From Clostridia bacterium (lineage in GTDB: Bacteria > Bacillota > Clostridia > UMGS1883): a stretch of DNA of 10,914 nucleotides. Where the stretch lies: assembly GCA_021202495.1 (NCBI GenBank), contig JAJQCX010000048.1:1-10914 (forward strand), written 5' to 3'. Both the position numbers and the translations under genes were made by a program. The notes below the pieces were generated by a model that saw nothing but the letters and a program-made list of their open reading frames with translations, did no database searches and was not told the origin of the DNA. How positions within the stretch are numbered: the stretch's first letter is position 1; every line of letters begins with the position of its first letter. Shown here in pieces: positions 1 through 7,560 of the stretch.

Positions 1-1
1 G

Positions 2-30
2 TTTACAATTGTGTTCATTCAAATGAGAAT
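2..30 (+). promoter_or_regulatory. Tentative promoter of the adhesin-like gene
   Basis: TTTACA at 2-7 and GAGAAT at 25-30 are spaced by 17 bases and could be the -35 and -10 elements, but the -10 matches consensus at only four positions. The window starts right here, so a better promoter may lie outside it. An inverted repeat, TCATTC (15-20) and GAATGA (27-32), overlaps the same bases. Confidence 0.25.
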
Positions 31-38
31 GAGGCATT

Positions 39-45
39 AAGGAGG
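39..45 (+). promoter_or_regulatory. Ribosome binding site of the adhesin-like gene
   Basis: AAGGAGG, eight bases before the ATG at 54, is a near-perfect Shine-Dalgarno sequence. It fixes this start together with the signal peptide that follows. Confidence 0.85.
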
Positions 46-53
46 AATTTTAT

Positions 54-3000
54 ATGAAAAAAAGTAGGATCATGGCGCTCCTCATTGCTGTGGTAATGGT
101 CATGAGCTTCTTGCCGACGGTTTACGCGGCGACGGATTCGACCTATATGGTCGGCGACGACGGTACCGTTTATGTCAAGAGCAGCAATTTGATCTCCAAT
201 CCGAGCTTTGAAAGCGGTTCCCTGACGGGCAGCATTACCGAGCTTTCCGACACGTATGCGGTCACGAGCGAAGAAGCTTATGACGGAAGCTACAGTTTGA
301 AGGCTCTCCAATCGACATCGACGAGCAACGGCACGGCGATTACAAAGACCATTACGGTCAGCGACGCTTCGCACGCTTACTATTTGTCGTTTTGGTACAA
401 GAATGTTGACACCGCCAACGCACGCAGACCGAGAGTCACATTCTCATTTGCGGACGGCAGCGGCACGCTTCCGACCGATGAGGATTTCATCGACGAGACC
501 GGCTCTTGGGTAAACGCGGGTACCGCGTCCAACGACATGGATATGGACTATTCGGACGGCGAATGGGTACAGTATTCTACTATAATAACGGGCAACGGCG
601 ACGCTACGGCGTGCGCACAGGTTAAGCTTCAGATTTACGGCTTGAAAGCTGATATGTCCTATGTGGATGATTTTGAGCTTTATGAGCTTACACCGTCTTC
701 AAGCTACACGAGCGAATTTAAGGCGGCGGTTGCGGCTTGGGAAAGCATAACAATGCCGTCGGGTCCTCTTGCGGGCGCGGGCACGATTGATCTGCCGACC
801 GATACCGGTTCATCGAATGTTTTGGTGAAGTGGGAGTCGACCGACAGCGACAGAATAAACCCCGAAACCGGTGTTTATACTTCGGGCACGGACGACGAGC
901 TTGTCATTTTGACGGCTACGCTTTACGAAAAGAATTACGAAGATGAAATTTACATGGAATTTGAGTACCCTTACATTGTAAAGAGCATGTTTGAGGAGTA
1001 TGCGGATTGGCTTACAGCGCAGATGGACACCATTTTCGGAACCTCGATAAGCAGCAGCGTTACGGGACTTCCGACGTCGTACTCGATTGACGGATATCCC
1101 GATGCGACGATTTCGTGGAGCAGCGACGATCCGGATGTGTTTGCTTCGGACGGTACATATACCGCGCCCGAGGTTACAAAATACATAAATATTATTGCGA
1201 CAATTACCTGCGAGGGCAGCACATATGACGTTACAAAGCGCGTTAAGGCGCTGGGCGGCAATCTTGTTGCGGACGGGCTTGTAATGTATTACGACTTTGA
1301 GACGGCTGCGTCGAACAGCACCATCGCCGATCAGTCGGGCAACGGAAACGACGCTACGATTATGAGCGGACTTACGATAAGCGACGGGTATGCGAATTTC
1401 TCGGGTACGGATTCGACAATTGTGCTCCCCAAAAATTACGGCACATTGCTTACGGGCGACTACAGCGTTTCGATGTGGGTGTATGTGAGCGAGGATATTG
1501 CGACAAGCACATCGCTTTATCGTTTCTTCGATTTTGGCGGCAGCAGCGGCAGCAGCCAATTCTTGAGATATGTCCCCGCGACCGGACAGCTGACGTTTAT
1601 GGACAGAGGCACGGCGGACAGCGCTTCTGACTGGGCTCTGAACACAACGCTCACCGGAATTGCGGGCTCATGGACGCTTGTGACGACGACATACAGCTAT
1701 TCGTCGTCGGGTTCGACGGTAACGGTTTACGTAAACGGCGAGCAATACGCAAGCGCAACACATGCCGATCTTTCGCGTACTCTCAGCACTGTTGCGGGAA
1801 CGAGTTCATCGACGGGCTATATCGGCAAGACGCAGTGGAACAACACAGATAACCCCGACTTTGTGGGTATGATGGATGACGTGCGCATTTACAACCGTGT
1901 TCTCACTTCGACTGAGATAGGAACGCTTTATGACGAGACAATTCCGATTGAGACGGCGGCTGTTACGATTAAATATGTTGACGTGGACGGAAACACGCTG
2001 CAGGACGATGTTATCGTATCGGCAGAGGTAAACGCGACATATGACGTTCCTTCGTCCTTGAAGACGCTTCCTTCGACATCGGATGATACTTATATCTATT
2101 CGTATTCTATTGTTGATTCGAAGAGCTATGATTCTGTTTATGTAACATCGAACGGCGACAACACCTGTACGCTTGTTTACAAGCTGGTTACGTCGCTTAT
2201 AGATACAAGCAACCTTATCACTAACGGCGACTTCTCAACCGGCGACATGACGGGCTGGACAAACCGTTTGGGTACGGATGTTACGGGATATTCGATAGCG
2301 TATGACAGCAGCATCGGTTACAATGTTGTTACGATGGAGACGGGCGGTAAGACCGCTACGAACAGCATAGGTACGCATTGGGATGTAACGACGGGAAGAA
2401 TATATAAGCTGTCGTTCATGGTTTATTCGGATGAAATTACTTCGGGCAACTACACATATAACAGAGTTTCGGACGCTTACAACACGACGAGCGACGGAAA
2501 CTATGAAAACAGCGGCAACGACATTTTGACATGGGCTGCAAATATGACGATGGGTCAGTGGAATACGATGTCGGTAACGTTCACGGCGCAGACTGACATT
2601 GTATACTTCCAGAGCAGCTGGGTTGCGGAGCTTAAGCTTGCAAACTTTGTGCTCAAGGATGTTACAAACGGCGAGGATGACGACGACACCGACGACGAGG
2701 ACGCAAATGAGGTTATCATTAAGTATGTCGATACGAACGGCAACACGATTGCGGACGATGTGACGGTTAAGGTTTCAAAGGGCGTCAACTCGTATACGGT
2801 TCCGGATTCATATAAGTCGCTTGCTACCGTGTTTGAAGATTATTACTACTGCATGTATGAATATGTTGAGGATGAAAGCACGGACACTGTTTTGGTTTCC
2901 TCACTTAAAGACAACATCTGCACGCTTGTGTTTGAAACGACGGAAGGCTACATCAGCGGTGAAAACCTTGTAAGCTACGGTTCATTCATAGATGAAGACG

Positions 3001-3788
3001 GAAACTTCACGATGGGCACATGGCAGAGCCCGCAGGGAGACGGCTATTTCGATAATATAAGCTCCAGCTATTTCTATGCGGTTGACAGCAGTGAAAGCGC
3101 AACGCTTTATGTAGCGGGTACAACCTACAGCGGTTCGGACGATTATTCGCTCGGTACACGTTGGAACGACGGTGAGAGCGGACTGTGCTCGCTTGCGAAC
3201 TTCATTCCGGTAGAGGCGGGTAAGACGTATTATGTATCTTATGATTATAAGCATACGACCGCGGGAACGAGTGCAAGCTACATCAGAACGACCTTCCAGT
3301 CGTCCAATTCGAGCTTCACGCCTTCGGATTCGTCGAACAACAATACTCCTTCTTCGGTAACGACGAGTTGGCAGACAAATCAGTTCTTTATCACGGCTCC
3401 GTCGGACGGATATATTTACTTCCACTTCAGCTGGCTCGGAAGCGGCGGCAGCTCTGATACGACAAGCAACAGCGGCAGCGGTCCGTACTGGTATTTCGAT
3501 AACTTCGTTGTATATGAGACGCTTGATTCGGCGCCGATAACGGCGAACACGATGACATATGCAGACGGCGTTTTGACGGTAACCGCGGCAAGCGATTTGA
3601 CGGGTTATATTGTTACGGCGACGTATGAGGACGGCGTAATGACAAACGTAGTTATTTCGGATGTTGTTTCGGTTGCGGCTGAGGAAACAATTGACGTTGC
3701 GATTGAAGCGGAGGCGGGCGCAAAGTTGATGTTTATAGAAAGCTTGGCGACAATGAAACCTTTGGCAAAGGCAATAACGGTAGAATAG
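54..3788 (+). CDS. Large secreted multidomain carbohydrate-binding/adhesin-like protein
   Basis: The 1244-residue protein begins with a Sec signal peptide (lysines at 2-3, hydrophobic core, VYA cleavage site near residue 25), so it is exported. Domains as I read them: CBM4/9-like beta-sandwich (about 43-213, starting NLISNPSFESG); two atrophied bacterial Ig-like repeats (about 216-310 and 311-402, with VKWESTDSD and ISWSSDDPD); LamG/concanavalin-like domain (about 403-628, ending MDDVRIYNRVL); MucBP-like repeat (637-713); second CBM-like domain (717-870, NLITNGDFSTGDMTGW); acidic linker (874-886); second MucBP-like repeat (887-963); third CBM-like domain (969-1156); C-terminal module (about 1162-1244). 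I see no glycosidase, esterase or protease motif, LPXTG, SLH or dockerin. The likely role is glycan or mucin binding at the cell surface or in secreted form. AAGGAGG lies 8 bases before the ATG. Function is inferred from domains; exact ligands are unknown. Confidence 0.9.
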   Translation: MKKSRIMALLIAVVMVMSFLPTVYAATDSTYMVGDDGTVYVKSSNLISNPSFESGSLTGSITELSDTYAVTSEEAYDGSYSLKALQSTSTSNGTAITKTITVSDASHAYYLSFWYKNVDTANARRPRVTFSFADGSGTLPTDEDFIDETGSWVNAGTASNDMDMDYSDGEWVQYSTIITGNGDATACAQVKLQIYGLKADMSYVDDFELYELTPSSSYTSEFKAAVAAWESITMPSGPLAGAGTIDLPTDTGSSNVLVKWESTDSDRINPETGVYTSGTDDELVILTATLYEKNYEDEIYMEFEYPYIVKSMFEEYADWLTAQMDTIFGTSISSSVTGLPTSYSIDGYPDATISWSSDDPDVFASDGTYTAPEVTKYINIIATITCEGSTYDVTKRVKALGGNLVADGLVMYYDFETAASNSTIADQSGNGNDATIMSGLTISDGYANFSGTDSTIVLPKNYGTLLTGDYSVSMWVYVSEDIATSTSLYRFFDFGGSSGSSQFLRYVPATGQLTFMDRGTADSASDWALNTTLTGIAGSWTLVTTTYSYSSSGSTVTVYVNGEQYASATHADLSRTLSTVAGTSSSTGYIGKTQWNNTDNPDFVGMMDDVRIYNRVLTSTEIGTLYDETIPIETAAVTIKYVDVDGNTLQDDVIVSAEVNATYDVPSSLKTLPSTSDDTYIYSYSIVDSKSYDSVYVTSNGDNTCTLVYKLVTSLIDTSNLITNGDFSTGDMTGWTNRLGTDVTGYSIAYDSSIGYNVVTMETGGKTATNSIGTHWDVTTGRIYKLSFMVYSDEITSGNYTYNRVSDAYNTTSDGNYENSGNDILTWAANMTMGQWNTMSVTFTAQTDIVYFQSSWVAELKLANFVLKDVTNGEDDDDTDDEDANEVIIKYVDTNGNTIADDVTVKVSKGVNSYTVPDSYKSLATVFEDYYYCMYEYVEDESTDTVLVSSLKDNICTLVFETTEGYISGENLVSYGSFIDEDGNFTMGTWQSPQGDGYFDNISSSYFYAVDSSESATLYVAGTTYSGSDDYSLGTRWNDGESGLCSLANFIPVEAGKTYYVSYDYKHTTAGTSASYIRTTFQSSNSSFTPSDSSNNNTPSSVTTSWQTNQFFITAPSDGYIYFHFSWLGSGGSSDTTSNSGSGPYWYFDNFVVYETLDSAPITANTMTYADGVLTVTAASDLTGYIVTATYEDGVMTNVVISDVVSVAAEETIDVAIEAEAGAKLMFIESLATMKPLAKAITVE
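1962..2192 (+). repeat. MucBP-like repeat 1 within the adhesin-like protein
   Basis: Residues 637-713 begin VTIKYVDVDGNTLQDD and end with NTCTLVYKL. The pattern of an IKYVD strand, a DGNT turn, a YDVP segment and a closing CTLVY strand is typical of MucBP-type domains in Firmicute surface proteins. It is paralogous to residues 887-963: the IKYVD, GNT, DDV and CTLV positions coincide and the lengths are equal (77 residues). The family assignment is from memory of the motif. Confidence 0.7.
2712..2942 (+). repeat. MucBP-like repeat 2 within the adhesin-like protein
   Basis: Residues 887-963 begin VIIKYVDTNGNTIADD and close with NICTLVFETT. This is the second copy of the module at 637-713. Each copy precedes a CBM4/9-like domain, so the unit repeated here may be MucBP plus CBM rather than MucBP alone. 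Confidence 0.7.
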
Positions 3789-3801
3789 GTAAAGTAAGTT
3801 T

Positions 3802-3834
3802 AATGGCGGCAGCGCATGAGCTGCCGCCATTTTT
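3802..3834 (+). terminator. Rho-independent terminator of the adhesin-like gene
   Basis: ATGGCGGCAGC (3803-3813) pairs perfectly with GCTGCCGCCAT (3820-3830) around the six-base loop GCATGA. A run of five T follows (3830-3834). It starts 14 bases after the TAG stop. Confidence 0.93.
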
Positions 3835-3852
3835 ACACAGAAGGGGTGTTTT

Positions 3853-4980
3853 ATGAGGCGATATGAGTTGACGGTGCCGTGTCAGTTCGGCGAGGAATCG
3901 ATTACGGCGCATCAGATACGTTCGCTCGGGTATGAGACGAGCGAGGTGGCGGACGGGAAGGTCACATTTGAAGGTGATGATGAGGCGATTGCACTCGCGA
4001 ATGTGAATTTGAGATGCGGAGAGCGCGTTTTGATAAAGGTTAAGGAATTTGACGCAAGGAGCTTTGACGAGCTTTTTGAGGGCGTGAGGGCAATAGAATG
4101 GGAGGAGTATTTGCCCAAAAGTGCGGCGTTTCCGGTGAAGGGATATTCCTTAAAATCGCAGCTTCACAGTGTGCCGGATTGTCAAAGCATTATAAAAAAG
4201 GCCGTCGTGACGCGCATGAGCGCAAAATACGGATTGAACATATTTGAAGAAACGGGCGAGATGCACAGAATACACTTTTCGATATTAAAGGACATGGTGA
4301 CGATATATATCGATACGACGGGCGCGCCGCTTTATAAGCGCGGCTACAGAGTAAAGGGCGTTGAAGCGCCGCTGAGAGAGACGCTTGCTTTTACGATGAT
4401 AGATGTGAGCCGTTGGCGGGGTGACAGATATTTTCACGATCCATTCTGCGGAAGCGGGACAATCGCGATTGAGGCAGCGATGCTTGCGCTGAATATTGCG
4501 CCGGGGATAGGGCGCGAATTTGTGAGCGAGAGTTGGGCTTCGGTCGGGAAAAAGGTATTTGACGATGCGCGAGAAGAGGCGCGGGAGGGTGAGAACAAAG
4601 AACGCGAGGTTAAAATATTTGCGTCCGACATTGACCCCGACGCCGTTGTGTTGGCGAGGGCGAACGCGAAGAAGGCGGGCGTTGAAGGGGCGATAAAATT
4701 TTTCGTTGCCGACGTGAAAAAAATCACGCCTGCAAGAGAAAAGGGCGTGATTGCCTGTAACCCGCCATACGGAGAAAGGCTGATGGATGCGAAAAGCGTG
4801 GGGAGACTGTATACGGCGATGGGGAGAAAGTTTGCGGAATTTGACGAATGTTCAAAGCTTATCCTGACGTCACACGAGGAATTTGAAAAATTCTATGGGA
4901 CGAAAGCCGATAAGAAGCGCAAGCTCTACAACGGAATGTTAAAATGCAATTTGTATACGTATTTTGCGGATAAAAAATAA
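3853..4980 (+). CDS. THUMP-domain class I SAM-dependent RNA methyltransferase (RlmL/YpsC family)
   Basis: This 375-residue protein matches the short Firmicute relatives of the N-terminal half of E. coli RlmKL (COG0116), which makes N2-methylguanosine at 23S rRNA G2445. The N-terminal part (about 1-160) is a ferredoxin-like/THUMP RNA-binding region, with the family segment around HSVPDCQSIIKKAVVTRM (105-122). The C-terminal part is a Rossmann methyltransferase: SAM-binding motif DPFCGSGTIAIEAA (196-209), acidic SDIDP (258-262), and the N-methylation motif NPPYGERL (303-310), whose Asn-Pro-Pro-Tyr signature points to an exocyclic amino group as target. The start has AAGGGG seven bases upstream. 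It lies 64 bases after the adhesin stop, behind a terminator, and 22 bases before the fucosidase, so it probably leads a two-gene transcript. The family is clear; the exact rRNA target in this organism is inferred. Confidence 0.93.
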   Translation: MRRYELTVPCQFGEESITAHQIRSLGYETSEVADGKVTFEGDDEAIALANVNLRCGERVLIKVKEFDARSFDELFEGVRAIEWEEYLPKSAAFPVKGYSLKSQLHSVPDCQSIIKKAVVTRMSAKYGLNIFEETGEMHRIHFSILKDMVTIYIDTTGAPLYKRGYRVKGVEAPLRETLAFTMIDVSRWRGDRYFHDPFCGSGTIAIEAAMLALNIAPGIGREFVSESWASVGKKVFDDAREEAREGENKEREVKIFASDIDPDAVVLARANAKKAGVEGAIKFFVADVKKITPAREKGVIACNPPYGERLMDAKSVGRLYTAMGRKFAEFDECSKLILTSHEEFEKFYGTKADKKRKLYNGMLKCNLYTYFADKK

Positions 4981-4986
4981 AAGAGT

Positions 4987-4993
4987 GGGAGGG
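4987..4993 (+). promoter_or_regulatory. Ribosome binding site that fixes the fucosidase start
   Basis: GGGAGGG lies nine bases before the ATG at 5003. The reading frame is open further upstream to an ATG at 4964, but that start would overlap the methyltransferase gene, has no comparable site, and would add a thirteen-residue leader that shows no family signature. I therefore place the start at 5003. Confidence 0.85.
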
Positions 4994-5002
4994 AATTTTG
5001 CA

Positions 5003-6475
5003 ATGGAAAAACGGGCATATCTGCGCCGCATCAATGAGGTTATTGCGAAAGGCAAATTTAAGGACATCTGGGAGTCGCTCTCGCAGTATACCGTTCCTCA
5101 ATGGTACAGGGATGCAAAATTCGGCATTTTTATTCATTGGGGAATATACAGCGTGCCGGCGTTTGGGAGCGAGTGGTATTCGCGGAACATGTATATACAG
5201 GGCTCAAGCGAATTTGAACATCACATTAAAACTTACGGCGCGCATAAGGATTTCGGCTACAAGGATTTTATTCCGCTCTTTAAGGCGGAAAAATTTGACC
5301 CGGAGAATTGGGCGGAGCTTTTTAAAAGCGCGGGCGCGGAATATGTTGTGCCGGTGGCGGAGCATCACGACGGATTTCAGATGTACAAGAGCGAAATTTC
5401 GCATTGGAACGCATTTGAAATGGGACCGTGCAGAGACATTTTGGGAGAGCTTACGGAGTGCGTGAACGGGCTTGGCATGATAAGCGGAGCGTCGTCGCAC
5501 AGAATTGAGCATTGGTTTTTCATGGGGCACGGCAAGGATTTTGAAAGCGACATAACGGACGACGAAAAAGAGGGGGATTTTTATTATCCCGCAATGCCGG
5601 AGCCGAATCATCACGACCTTTTTTCAAAACCGTATCCGACAAAGGAGTTTTTGGAGGACTGGCTTGTACGCTGCTGCGAAATCGTTGATAATTACAACCC
5701 GAAGGTTTTTTACTTTGACTGGTGGATTCAGCATGAGGCGGCAAAGCCTTATTTAAAAAAATTTGCGGCGTATTATTACAACCGCGCAATTGAACGTGGG
5801 GAAGAGGTTGTTATAAATTACAAACACGACGCATTTTGCTTCGGAACGGCGGTGCCGGATATTGAGCGCGGGCAGTTTGCGGAGGCGAAGCCCTACATTT
5901 GGCAGACAGATACGTCGGTTGCGCGAAATTCGTGGTGCTATACGGAGGGAAACACCTATAAAAAGCCGTATGAAATTGTCCGCACATTAGTTGACGTTGT
6001 GAGCAAAAACGGGAGAATGCTGTTAAACATAGGTCCCAAGGCGGACGGCACGGCGCCCGATGAGGACAGGGAGATACTTCTTGCAATAGGCGGTTGGCTG
6101 AAGAAAAACGGCGAGGCAATCTACGGCGCAAAGGTGTGGCGGTATTCAGAGGAGGGACCGACAAAGACGGTTGAGGGACAGTTTAACGACGGGAGAGAGA
6201 CAAAATATACGGAGCATGATTTTCGCTTTACGGTAAACGGGGGCAGCATTTATGTTTTTGCGATGAATTTCCCCGAAAGCGGAACAATTACGGTTAAGGC
6301 GTTAGCTGAAGCCGACGCGAGTGTGAAGCCGGTATTTAACGGCATTATTAAGGGAATTACTGTGCTTGGTTTTGACAGTGAGGTTACCTATACCCGCGAC
6401 GCGGAAGGGCTGCGGATAAGTGCGGAAGGCGTGAAGAGCGAGTATCCTGTGGTGTTTAAAATTAAAATGGCGTAA
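5003..6475 (+). CDS. GH29 alpha-L-fucosidase, cytoplasmic
   Basis: This 490-residue enzyme should hydrolyse terminal alpha-L-fucose from glycans with retention of configuration. The N-terminal barrel shows GH29 landmarks: WYRDAKFGIFIHWGIYS (34-50, fucose-pocket His-Trp at 45-46), AEHHDGF (119-125), and VFYFDWW (235-241), in which D239 is the likely nucleophile. PDIERG (285-290) offers E288 as a candidate acid/base. LLNIGPKADGT (340-350) and the GGWLKKNGEAIYG stretch (363-375) are also typical. A C-terminal beta-sandwich follows (about 400-490). SSHRIEHWFF (164-173) marks the subgroup lacking the usual YYS..W loop. There is no signal peptide, so it likely acts on imported oligosaccharides. It follows the RNA methyltransferase by 22 bases with no visible promoter between them, and converges on the AraC gene. 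The family is secure; the acid/base and natural linkage are inferred. Confidence 0.93.
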   Translation: MEKRAYLRRINEVIAKGKFKDIWESLSQYTVPQWYRDAKFGIFIHWGIYSVPAFGSEWYSRNMYIQGSSEFEHHIKTYGAHKDFGYKDFIPLFKAEKFDPENWAELFKSAGAEYVVPVAEHHDGFQMYKSEISHWNAFEMGPCRDILGELTECVNGLGMISGASSHRIEHWFFMGHGKDFESDITDDEKEGDFYYPAMPEPNHHDLFSKPYPTKEFLEDWLVRCCEIVDNYNPKVFYFDWWIQHEAAKPYLKKFAAYYYNRAIERGEEVVINYKHDAFCFGTAVPDIERGQFAEAKPYIWQTDTSVARNSWCYTEGNTYKKPYEIVRTLVDVVSKNGRMLLNIGPKADGTAPDEDREILLAIGGWLKKNGEAIYGAKVWRYSEEGPTKTVEGQFNDGRETKYTEHDFRFTVNGGSIYVFAMNFPESGTITVKALAEADASVKPVFNGIIKGITVLGFDSEVTYTRDAEGLRISAEGVKSEYPVVFKIKMA

Positions 6476-6478
6476 AAG

Positions 6479-6534
6479 AAAAAAGCTGCTGCGTTAAGGG
6501 ATGTTTTAATAAGCATCCGTTAGCGCGGCAGCTC
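6479..6534 (-). terminator. Terminator between convergent fucosidase and araC genes, better formed for araC
   Basis: A 20-base arm (6484-6503) pairs with 6514-6533 around a ten-base loop, with two G-U wobbles and one G-G mismatch. On the minus strand the hairpin is followed by TTTTTCTTTT, giving a good intrinsic terminator 26 bases after the araC stop. On the plus strand the stem is followed by CTTGACAT, which is not a U-tract. The same hairpin begins nine bases after the fucosidase stop and may only pause or stabilise that transcript. Confidence 0.85.
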
Positions 6535-6559
6535 TTGACATATGATGAAGAAATTTTTT

Positions 6560-7396
6560 TTAAGGAGCTTGATTTTCTTGGTTGTCTGCAGCGTTTGCGG
6601 CGCGCCATTTTGAGGGAGACATCCCATAGGTGCGGTGGAACGCTTTTGTAAAATCGAGCGGATCTTCATAGCCGACGGAGGTGGCAACCTCTTTGATGGA
6701 AAGGTCTGAATATTGCAAAAGGCTTTTTGCAATGTCCATGTGATATGTATAGATATATTTTTTAATGGGAACGCCCATATACAGGTTAAAAATGCGCGAA
6801 AGATAACTGCGGTCGATTTGAAGATACGCCGCAACGTCGGCGACGGTGGTCTTCTTTTCGCTGTGACAGCGAATGTACTCGGCAGCTCTTTCAATATATT
6901 TTTCATAAATACCGCTGCGCTTTTTTTCGGAGGTGATAAGCGCGTCGGCAAGGAACCACGCATAGCCGTTGAGCTTGCGGCAGTTCATGCGCCCCGCGTC
7001 GGTCATTTCCTTTAACACCTTTCCGAAGTGGTGTTCCGGAGTGTCCGGAAAAACAGGTGAGGAAGCGGACAGGGGCGTTAAGTCAAGAAACTTCTCAAAG
7101 TTACTCCCGTCAATTTCGACCCATCGATAAGTACACGGATTTTCAGCAGAGACAGTAAAGTTGCTCAAAAGGCCCGGAAAGATTACAAACATTTGACCGG
7201 GCAAAACCCGATACGTGCTGCCGTCAATTTCTGCGAGACATTCACCCTCGTAAATGTAGTGAATGAGATAGTGTTCATGGCAGAAAAAGCCCGAGTTAAA
7301 GCCCGAGGCACAACGGCGATAACCATAGTTGAATACCTTTAGGTCGTAGTCGGTGAAATCTTTGTTTTCATATGCATTGAAATCAGCCGGCATCAT
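6560..7396 (-). CDS. AraC-family transcriptional regulator
   Basis: This 278-residue protein has the usual two-part AraC layout. The N-terminal cupin-like ligand-binding and dimerisation domain covers about 20-150, with HYIYEGECLAEIDGSTYRV (46-64) and the LPGQMFVIFPG turn (65-75). The C-terminal double helix-turn-helix DNA-binding domain covers about 170-268: first helix-turn-helix at TVADVAAYLQIDRSYLSRIF (184-203), second at SIKEVATSVGYEDPLDFTKAF (233-253), then the family ending GMSPSKWRAAN. Such regulators usually respond to a sugar or small ligand and activate nearby catabolic genes. It sits between the convergent fucosidase and the upstream esterase, both glycan enzymes, which are plausible targets. 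It has its own promoter, so it can be expressed independently of the esterase. Its ligand is unknown. Two tandem ATG codons leave the exact start open by one residue. Confidence 0.94.
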   Translation of the reverse strand: MMPADFNAYENKDFTDYDLKVFNYGYRRCASGFNSGFFCHEHYLIHYIYEGECLAEIDGSTYRVLPGQMFVIFPGLLSNFTVSAENPCTYRWVEIDGSNFEKFLDLTPLSASSPVFPDTPEHHFGKVLKEMTDAGRMNCRKLNGYAWFLADALITSEKKRSGIYEKYIERAAEYIRCHSEKKTTVADVAAYLQIDRSYLSRIFNLYMGVPIKKYIYTYHMDIAKSLLQYSDLSIKEVATSVGYEDPLDFTKAFHRTYGMSPSKWRAANAADNQENQAP

Positions 7397-7399
7397 TAA

Positions 7400-7406
7400 C
7401 CCTCCT
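7400..7406 (-). promoter_or_regulatory. Ribosome binding site with tandem ATG starts for araC
   Basis: Reading the minus strand, AGGAGGG (7406 to 7400) is followed by TTA and then ATGATG. The gap from the AGGAGG core is only four bases to the first ATG (7396) but seven to the second (7393), which is nearer the optimum. The second Met may therefore be the main start. The protein differs by one residue only. Confidence 0.7.
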
Positions 7407-7430
7407 TACAATCAATATCTATCTACTTAT

Positions 7431-7459
7431 ATGCTAACAATAAAAAATTTGATTGTCAA
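7431..7459 (-). promoter_or_regulatory. Sigma-A-type promoter of araC
   Basis: On the minus strand a perfect TTGACA (7459 to 7454) is followed after 17 bases by TAGCAT (7436 to 7431). A TG one base before the -10 makes it an extended -10 (TGTTAGCAT). The predicted transcription start is near 7424, giving a leader of about 28 bases. Confidence 0.8.
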
Positions 7460-7470
7460 TAGAAAAACGT

Positions 7471-7502
7471 GACTTTTTTGACTTATTTTAAGTTTTTTTG
7501 AC
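7471..7502 (-). promoter_or_regulatory. Candidate operator or UP-like region: GTCAAAAAA direct repeats upstream of araC
   Basis: On the minus strand GTCAAAAAA occurs at 7502 and again at 7482, 20 bases (about two helical turns) apart, with a further GTCA at 7473. The region covers roughly -47 to -78 relative to the predicted araC start, a usual place for an activator half-site pair. Phased A-tracts causing DNA bending are an equally simple reading. Confidence 0.4.
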
Positions 7503-7560
7503 AGAAAAGAGGGGGATTTGCCATGAAATGCGCGTGGGAAGATATGGGAGGAGTTGACAT

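Noticed and set aside
1540..1558. GGCAGCAGC repeated twice, microsatellite-like
   Set aside because: It encodes a Gly-Ser loop in the LamG domain; two copies of nine bases are too few to suggest a phase-variable repeat.
810..1559. Long minus-strand open frame (249 codons) opposite the adhesin-like gene
   Set aside because: It is rich in Arg, Ala, Val and Ile as expected for an antisense frame of a Ser/Thr/Asp-rich gene. It has no domain or signal, and the plus-strand frame has clear domains throughout.
2982..3830. Minus-strand open frame (282 codons) starting inside the adhesin terminator region
   Set aside because: Its first codons come from the terminator stem, its composition is typical antisense (Arg/Cys-rich), and it opposes well-defined CBM-like and C-terminal modules.
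4964..5002. Upstream ATG extending the fucosidase by 13 residues
   Set aside because: It overlaps the end of the RNA methyltransferase gene and lacks a ribosome binding site, whereas the ATG at 5003 has a strong one at good spacing.
6535..6562. T-run after the fucosidase (6553-6560) as its own terminator
   Set aside because: It lies about 20 bases beyond the hairpin, with no stable stem immediately before it, so it is not a standard intrinsic terminator.
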